DNA of 37,922 nucleotides from Bacillota bacterium. Its GTDB lineage: Bacteria > Bacillota > Sulfobacillia > Sulfobacillales > Sulfobacillaceae. Each line of letters starts with the position of its first letter. Position 1 is the stretch's first letter. The position numbers and the translations under genes are program-made. The notes beneath the pieces were generated by a model. The model saw only the letters and a list, made by a program, of their open reading frames with translations. It searched no databases and had not been told where the DNA came from. Positions 33,387 to 37,922 of the stretch are shown piece by piece. The DNA lies in assembly GCA_021795465.1 (NCBI GenBank), contig JAJYPK010000015.1:1-37922 (forward strand), written 5' to 3'.

Positions 33387-34330
33387 TCCTAGCAGCGACG
33401 GGACACGAGGCTGTGGATCACTTTCTGGAGACGCAGAGTGAATCGGTAACACGTATGAGAGATTGGACTCAATTGCGAGGATGCCTGGCTGATGCGACGC
33501 ATTTGGTACTGAGCGAAAGGCTTAACGGGCTGCCTTCGTGGGATGAAGTGAACGAAGTCGTAGAGGCTCATACCACGTTGCATTGGCTGATTTGGCTCCC
33601 GGAACGTATGCGTAATACGGAGGAAGTGCTTGGCGGAGCGGAGTTGGTATTTGGAGATCTCGAGGCAGTAAGACTTACGACCTGGCTCGAAAAGGATTGG
33701 TCGCGAGAAAGTGTTCGTCTCGCGTTAACCAAGCGATGGATCGTCTGGAGGCCAGGCTTGGAATTTAATCAAAAAATCTTGTCCTGGATTGGGGACCAAG
33801 CGCAGCACCAATATGGGTCAGGGTGCTGGGTGGACCTGGATTGGCATAATGCACAGCTCACGGCGCGTTGGGATCCCGATGCGTGGAAACATACGAGCGT
33901 GGAGTATGCCAGGTTAAAGGCCAGAAAAGCTCGCCAGGGTTGCTTGGTAGTAGCACCGCCACCGTGGCACCTTTTCTATGAGACGCCAGAAGCAAATGAC
34001 ATTCAGGGATTGATGCGTCGCGATTATGCCTGGCAGGGACTGGATGTAGGGGCTGATCTACGGCCACCTTTTGTCATGCGCGCGATTGAGGCGGTATCCC
34101 AAGCCATCATTCTTATGGAAGAACCTTGGATCCGGGTGTTAGAAGAAGGATTGAAGATCCTGAAAACGGTCAACCCGGATTTGGATCTGGTGGGAATTGG
34201 GGAATCTGATGCAGTAGCACGAGTTATTAGCCAGGTTGGAACATGGATTCCATGGGAATCGGCCGGGAGTCCCTCGCACCGCCCCGGATTTTTTAAAAAG
34301 TGGCCGTCGATAAGACTGCATAAGTCTTAA
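33383..34330 (+). CDS. TadZ/CpaE-like protein lacking a visible Walker A motif
   Basis: A 315-residue protein. The first 110 residues (ILAATGHEAVDHFL, HLVLSERLNGLPSWDEVNE, LVFGDLEAVRLTTWL) look like the receiver-like N-terminal domain of TadZ/CpaE. In the second half, GCWVDLDWHNAQLTARWD resembles the VDLDxxxGxL strand of MinD/TadZ ATPases. GCLVVAPPPWHLFYETPEAN matches their lPaP segment. The expected KGGxGxT P-loop before that strand is absent; the sequence there is KILSWIGDQAQHQYG. It overlaps the SAF gene by four bases. The fold assignment is inference from motif order. Confidence 0.45.
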   Translation: MILAATGHEAVDHFLETQSESVTRMRDWTQLRGCLADATHLVLSERLNGLPSWDEVNEVVEAHTTLHWLIWLPERMRNTEEVLGGAELVFGDLEAVRLTTWLEKDWSRESVRLALTKRWIVWRPGLEFNQKILSWIGDQAQHQYGSGCWVDLDWHNAQLTARWDPDAWKHTSVEYARLKARKARQGCLVVAPPPWHLFYETPEANDIQGLMRRDYAWQGLDVGADLRPPFVMRAIEAVSQAIILMEEPWIRVLEEGLKILKTVNPDLDLVGIGESDAVARVISQVGTWIPWESAGSPSHRPGFFKKWPSIRLHKS

Positions 34331-34459
34331 GTATAGGCAACCCGAGAATCCTGTAATGAAGGGTCCGGGGACGACAGACGAAATAAATGGAGAACTCGCT
34401 AAAGGGTGGACTGTCGATCAGTGGGATAATGATCATATTCGTTCATACTCCCATTTGCG

Positions 34460-35358
34460 ATGAGGATAGGCAGATACCACGCGAGGAACGATTTTTCGCC
34501 CCCGCATCTGCGGGTGCAACGGAAGATGGAAGCGGTGTATCTCACCGGCATGAGGCTCCCCCGCCAAGAAATTGCACGGTTGCTGGCGGTCACGGAGGGC
34601 ACCGTATGATGTATCTAGCCGACTATCGCGAAGCCGGTATCGAAGGACTGTGCCGATTCAACTCGCATCCGTAGTCCAGGCCTTGGGGCCGCACACCATG
34701 ACCATTCGGGAAGCCTTTATCGCCGATCCGCCGCATACCGTGCAGGAAGCGGTCAACAAGATGGAAGAATTGACAGGCATCTGCCGTAGCGAGACGACGG
34801 TGCGCATGTGGCTAAAAAACGGGTTTCGGCATCGTGAAATCGGTCCCATCCCTGCAAAAGAGACCCCGTTGCAAAGAGTCTTCCTGGATGCCTAGCTGAC
34901 CCCCGTGGGGGCCCGTCATGTCTGTTTTGTCGTTGCGGCCACTTTGTTTTGGTCGCAAGGCTCGGCTACCTCTGGTGTTGTTGGCGCTAATGCTAAATGT
35001 CATCACTTCAACTAAGCCCCCAGGGGCTGGGATTCGCGTTTGGTGTACGGCGAAAACCCGCGACCTACACCAAAACGCGAATGGCCAGGGCAGAACCCCG
35101 AGTCTACAACCTTCACTCCCCAATCCGAACGTTACGATGACAGTACAATTAGTCAAACCCATGACAAAAGAAATTAGCCAAAACAGGTGTCTGCACCGCG
35201 TCCTCTTACCGACGTCCTCCGGACGTCAACGGTACAATGTCTTGGGAGCTCTTCACGCCATCACCCACGAAGTGGAGACCCTTACCAACACCACGTATTT
35301 CAACAGCGAGAGGGTCTTGACTTTCCTGCAACAGATGGTGAAACAATGTGCCGATTAG
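34460..35358 (+). pseudogene. IS630-family transposase, decayed (copy 2)
   Basis: From ATG 34460: LRVQRKMEAVYLTGMRLPRQ with EIARLLAVTEGTV (first HTH), a stop/frameshift, then YLADYREAGIEGLCRFN. A further shift leads to TIREAFIADPPHTVQEAVNK with MEELTGICRSETTVRMWLKN (second HTH) and IPAKETPLQRVFLDA. Next come a stop and a damaged HVCFVVAATLFW strand, where the first catalytic Asp should be. The last piece is SGRQRYNVLGALHAITHEVE with TYFNSERVLTFL. The order matches IS630 transposases. The DDE C-terminus is not found. At least three lesions are present. Confidence 0.78.
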
Positions 35359-35410
35359 GCGGAACGAAGACCAGGTCTCCCAATATGTCGAAGGGTATCG
35401 AACGATGAAC

Positions 35411-35810
35411 CTATAACCAACCTAGGCTATTTCGGAAAACAACGAAGGGAGCAATCGGACAGGATTACGGTCGCTGTCACTTGTTATGCTGAGGACCCAA
35501 GACCCAAAAGAAAACTCAGTGTTTAGGGGGTTCCGTTAGAGGATTTATACCCCAAAGAGGCAGTCCGTTATGGCAAAACCCTATGTATGGCACCTGAATG
35601 ATCCCTAGTTTATTCCATATCGTCAGCCGCCCAGGTCATTTTTGCACGATTTTAGAGAGGCCGAACGATGCCGGTAACGTGGCCGAGCGCTCTTCCGTTC
35701 CTCGTGACCGGAGGAGTGAGGATAGTCCCTCCGGCCAGGGACATTTCGGCAGGTTGACGCCTGCCGCCGTGGTATGCGCGACAATCCTCTTATCGGATAG
35801 GGTCGATAGG
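35411..35810. other. Gap with two strong hairpins
   Basis: No gene is recognised. Two adjacent perfect stems are present: CCGGAGG/CCTCCGG (35708-35734) and CGGCAGG-TTGACG-CCTGCCG (35747-35766). They lie just beyond the 3' end of the leftward transposase at 35811 and may belong to its element end. A leftward frame here largely shadows the transposase. Confidence 0.45.
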
Positions 35811-36678
35811 TTAAGCAGGGGGCGGGACAGTTCCGACTGGAGGGATATGTTGAGTGAAATGCGGTTGTCGTCGACATATCATACGCCATGAAAGTCCCCC
35901 GTGAGTTAAGGCCCAGAGACCCAAGCACCAGAGGGCATGGGTGCGAGTTTTTGCCGTATTGGCTCGCCATTGGCGGGCCAGACCGCGCACTTCCACATCC
36001 CATCCGGCGACGTTGAGCCAGTAATAGGCCCACGCAAAGACCAGCCACAGGCGGTCCCAGCGTTCGGCGGTCCCCAATTTCACACAATCGAGATGGAATC
36101 CTGCTCCTGGATCATTTTTTTGATAGGTAAACCGTTGCCCATATCCGGCCACGATGTCTCCCCAGGCCAGGTCGGTCAATCCGGCCGACACCATGAGAAA
36201 CCAGGGATCTGCGTGAGCGGGGTCCGCATAGACGACCAGACGCCCCTGATAGGGACCATCCGCAGCCTTTTTCCCATACCGGACGCTCCCATCTAAGTGG
36301 AGCGGCCGTGCCTTTCCCAGCCCACTTAGGAGGAGCCACCGACCCTGCCACTGCACGCCCCCATTGCCCTGGCTGCGAATAATCCAGTCCCAGCCGAGAC
36401 CGTCCAAAAAGCGAAAGAATCGGCCCGTGGCAAATCCACGGTCCGCGAGCAAAATGGGATGACACCCATGAGGTAACAGACGGGCGACGCGCGCACATAA
36501 CGTTTCTTCATAATCCTGCATGTGGTCTTTCAGATTGACTTTGACCACCGTCATCCAGGCAATCGGCATCGCGCGCCCATGGGCACGCACATTAATACTG
36601 AGGGTTTGAAAGCACCCATCTTTGGTTTTGGGACACGCGGCCAATGTTCGGCTGGATTTCGGACAATTGGCGGGTCAT
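35811..36678 (-). pseudogene. DDE transposase with internal deletion (IS4/IS701-like)
   Basis: The N-terminal start MTRQLSEIQPNIGRVSQN (ATG 36678) is out of frame with the rest. About 100 residues, including the first catalytic Asp region, are missing. The remaining 277 residues include HGRAMPIAWMTVV, ILLADRGFATGRFFRFLDGL (second Asp), DWIIRSQGN, and YQKNDPGAGFHLDCVKLGTA ERWDRLWLVFAWAYYWLNVA. The last block aligns in position with the Y-(2)-R-(3)-E-(6)-K signature, but the Glu is replaced. A non-functional copy is most likely. Confidence 0.65.
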
Positions 36679-36750
36679 GAGGGGATCAATGGCTTAATTG
36701 GGCTTGATGTTTTAGAAGCGGGACGATGTCCTCCGTAGCAGAGGGCGTTA

Positions 36751-37128
36751 TTATTTCGGAGAAAGTCGGTTGTACAGGTCCTGGGGCATCCATCGGTGGC
36801 CGAATCCCATAATGCGGATCGTGGCCCCGGTGTCTTGGTACACAATCCGCATATCCGTTTTATGGTGTTGGGTCCTTTGACTTTGAAAGTGGTACGACCA
36901 CCATCCCGCCTTGTTATTGACCAGGGGCTGCCCGATACGCCGCTCACGGACAATGAGATGGATCGCGTTGATCACATGGGTGAGGGCGATCGAAAACCGT
37001 TGCGGGTCGTCAAATACATAGGCGAGGAGAACGACGTCATCCACCAATCGGTCGGCGTCCATGACGATTCCCTCAATAGAGGACAACTGTTCAATCCCCA
37101 GCTGCAGCAGCGCATCATTGATCGCCAT
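36751..37128 (-). CDS. Putative toxin of a type II toxin-antitoxin pair
   Basis: A 125-residue protein. The C-terminal MRIVYQDTGATIRIMGFGHR WMPQDLYNRL resembles the closing strands of RelE/ParE-like toxins. The N-terminal 80 residues are helical and longer than in typical RelE, so another family is possible. The ATG at 37128 overlaps the upstream antitoxin-like gene by 14 bases, with GAGGG upstream. That is classical antitoxin-first coupling. If it is a toxin it would be an mRNA interferase or gyrase poison; which one cannot be told. Confidence 0.5.
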   Translation of the reverse strand: MAINDALLQLGIEQLSSIEGIVMDADRLVDDVVLLAYVFDDPQRFSIALTHVINAIHLIVRERRIGQPLVNNKAGWWSYHFQSQRTQHHKTDMRIVYQDTGATIRIMGFGHRWMPQDLYNRLSPK

Positions 37129-37486
37129 CCAGCAACCCTCGGATCAAGTCATGGCGGTCGCGGAGGCTTTCCTGGGCTTGTCGCTTGAGATCGTCACCCG
37201 TGGTCCAATTCATTCGCGCTTCGGGACGTTGGGCGAACATCGCATCGACTTGTAAGGTCTCCAGTTGTTGTTCGAGTACGGCAATGTACTGACGGATGGC
37301 ATCAAAGATTTCGGGTTTTAACATCACCGCAAAAGGTTGATTGCGGTCCAAAACCTCCACCATTTTGGAGACCGCGAAACGTTGGCGCCAATCGGTACTC
37401 CGCTGAAGATCGGTGATTCCGATGTGGCTTCCTAACTCGAACCCCCCGAGAAGTACGTCGACATCCTTCAAGAGGTCGGTTTGCAT
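37115..37486 (-). CDS. Putative Phd/YefM-like antitoxin
   Basis: A 123-residue protein. Its centre, FAVSKMVEVLDRNQPFAVML then KPEIFDAIRQYIAVLEQQLE, resembles the Phd/YefM motif in which a selector helix precedes a P-x-A/V-V strand and an E-x-Y/F helix. The N-terminal part would bind DNA. The C-terminus (RPEARMNWTTGDDLKRQAQE) would wrap the toxin. ATG 37486 has AAAGGAG nine bases upstream; a longer frame from 37510 is unlikely. A palindrome at 37530-37544 fits autoregulation. The element context fits a maintenance module. Confidence 0.52.
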   Translation of the reverse strand: MQTDLLKDVDVLLGGFELGSHIGITDLQRSTDWRQRFAVSKMVEVLDRNQPFAVMLKPEIFDAIRQYIAVLEQQLETLQVDAMFAQRPEARMNWTTGDDLKRQAQESLRDRHDLIRGLLDGDQ

Positions 37487-37529
37487 GAGAACACGCTCCT
37501 TTCGTTCCAATCTGACACCTCCACTTTAA

Positions 37530-37544
37530 CACATAGTGTATGTG
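37530..37544 (-). promoter_or_regulatory. Palindromic operator candidate of the toxin-antitoxin operon
   Basis: CACATA-GTG-TATGTG is a perfect 15-base palindrome (central T), 44 bases upstream of the antitoxin ATG. Toxin-antitoxin operons are usually repressed by their own products at such sites. Confidence 0.45.
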
Positions 37545-37845
37545 AGAACACAAATAAGTATGCACGGAACAACACGCTTTAATGCGCTGGTTGTTCCGTT
37601 GCGGGGTAGGGCCCTCTCAGCGATTGGGGCAAATACCAATGGACCGACAGTGCGAATTGGCGGAGTCAAATGGGGGGCATGGGGAGTTGTTGGAGGATCG
37701 TTCAAGGTCATCCCAACGGCGATTGAGATACCTATGCGTCACCACGAAGCCATGGAATGGGTGTTTTGGGAGCGACAGCGTAGATGCTCCCAAACCGCGG
37801 ACCGGTTGATGTACAAGGATTGTAGCGCATCCGAGCGACACCTTA
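37545..37845. other. Gap before the tRNA-like fragment
   Basis: A rightward frame from ATG 37560 stays open to the window edge (HGTTRFNALVVPLRGRALSA and onward, later PTAIEIPMRHHEAMEWVFWE). It has no ribosome binding site and reads through the tRNA-like sequence, so I do not call it a gene. It could be an element gene whose stop lies outside the window. Confidence 0.35.
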
Positions 37846-37907
37846 GACCCCGGACTGCGGGCCTTCTAATCCCGGCGTCGCAGGTTCGAATCCTGCCGGG
37901 GACACCA
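37846..37907 (+). tRNA. 3' portion of a tRNA-Arg(UCU)-like gene, possible att site
   Basis: From about 37858 the sequence folds as the 3' part of a tRNA. The anticodon loop is CTTCTAA (37863-37869, anticodon TCT), with a five-base stem that has one C-T mismatch. The variable loop is GCGTC, and the T arm is GCAGG-TTCGAAT-CCTGC (37880-37896). Acceptor strand CGGGGAC, A and CCA follow (to 37907). The 5' acceptor strand GTCCCCG and the D arm are missing; only GACCCCG at 37846-37852 partly fits. Integrating elements duplicate just this part of tRNA genes. Confidence 0.5.
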
Positions 37908-37922
37908 CATCCAAACCCTTTC

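Noticed and set aside
35623-36087. Leftward 154-codon frame near the DDE transposase
   Set aside because: It mostly overlaps the transposase C-terminus in another frame; composition is low-complexity and no start signal is present.
1-37922. Search for a CRISPR array or tandem repeats
   Set aside because: No regularly spaced direct repeats were seen; repeated signals are the dispersed palindromes and the two IS630 fragments.
37560-37922. Open frame to the right edge
   Set aside because: There is no ribosome binding site, and the frame translates through the tRNA-like sequence, a common false ORF.

Overview
The window looks like a chromosomal segment, plus part of an integrated element, from a Sulfobacillus-like Gram-positive bacterium (Firmicutes, acidophile type). 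This placement is inference. It rests on strong Shine-Dalgarno sequences with frequent GTG and TTG starts, moderate-to-high GC, a complete-looking mevalonate cluster in a bacterium that also has GatCAB, and many decayed transposons. No rRNA or complete tRNA is visible.

Positions 1-7077 hold a leftward transglutaminase-like gene that runs off the edge, then a tight rightward operon: PduO-type cobalamin adenosyltransferase, class II HMG-CoA reductase, mevalonate kinase, type 2 IPP isomerase, diphosphomevalonate decarboxylase and phosphomevalonate kinase. Junctions from mevalonate kinase onward are ATGA or GTGA overlaps. Together these enzymes turn HMG-CoA into IPP and DMAPP; HMG-CoA synthase is not in the window. 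Positions 7267-14874 hold a TDT/SLAC1-type membrane protein, a lone NuoF-like flavoprotein, a hemerythrin-like protein, a TrmB-type regulator facing a small DUF2892-like membrane protein, and an HdrD-like membrane Fe-S oxidoreductase. The main unexpected signal is here: seven TGTGA-N6-TCACA-like palindromes (FNR/CRP type). Six of them lie 31-32 bp, centre to centre, from a -10-like hexamer, and five of those face a recognisable gene. This suggests one redox or oxygen-type regulon that includes the isoprenoid operon.

Positions 15023-17045 are a methyltransferase-like gene broken by a TnpB-only IS200/IS605-type element and by an internal stop. Positions 17192-22675 carry gatC-gatA-gatB, an S66 peptidase and a 23S rRNA uracil methyltransferase, all overlapping or abutting, behind a promoter that carries a near-perfect palindrome. 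A small zinc-finger-like ORF and a P-loop kinase-like gene follow. Positions 23380-24540 are a graveyard of mobile-element fragments (TnpB, IS630 transposase, group II intron reverse transcriptase). Next come an APC permease, an acyl-CoA thioesterase, an amidohydrolase and a decayed DHA2-type MFS exporter.

Positions 29226-34330 are a conjugation-like operon: VirB2-like, VirB6-like and PrgI/VirB3-like membrane proteins, a VirB4 split into N-terminal and ATPase genes, then a SAF-domain protein and a TadZ/CpaE-like protein without a visible Walker A motif. Downstream are a decayed IS630 transposase, a truncated DDE transposase, a toxin-antitoxin-like pair with a palindromic operator, and the 3' part of a tRNA-Arg-like gene that may be an attachment site. 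This right-hand third reads as an integrated, partly decayed mobile element.
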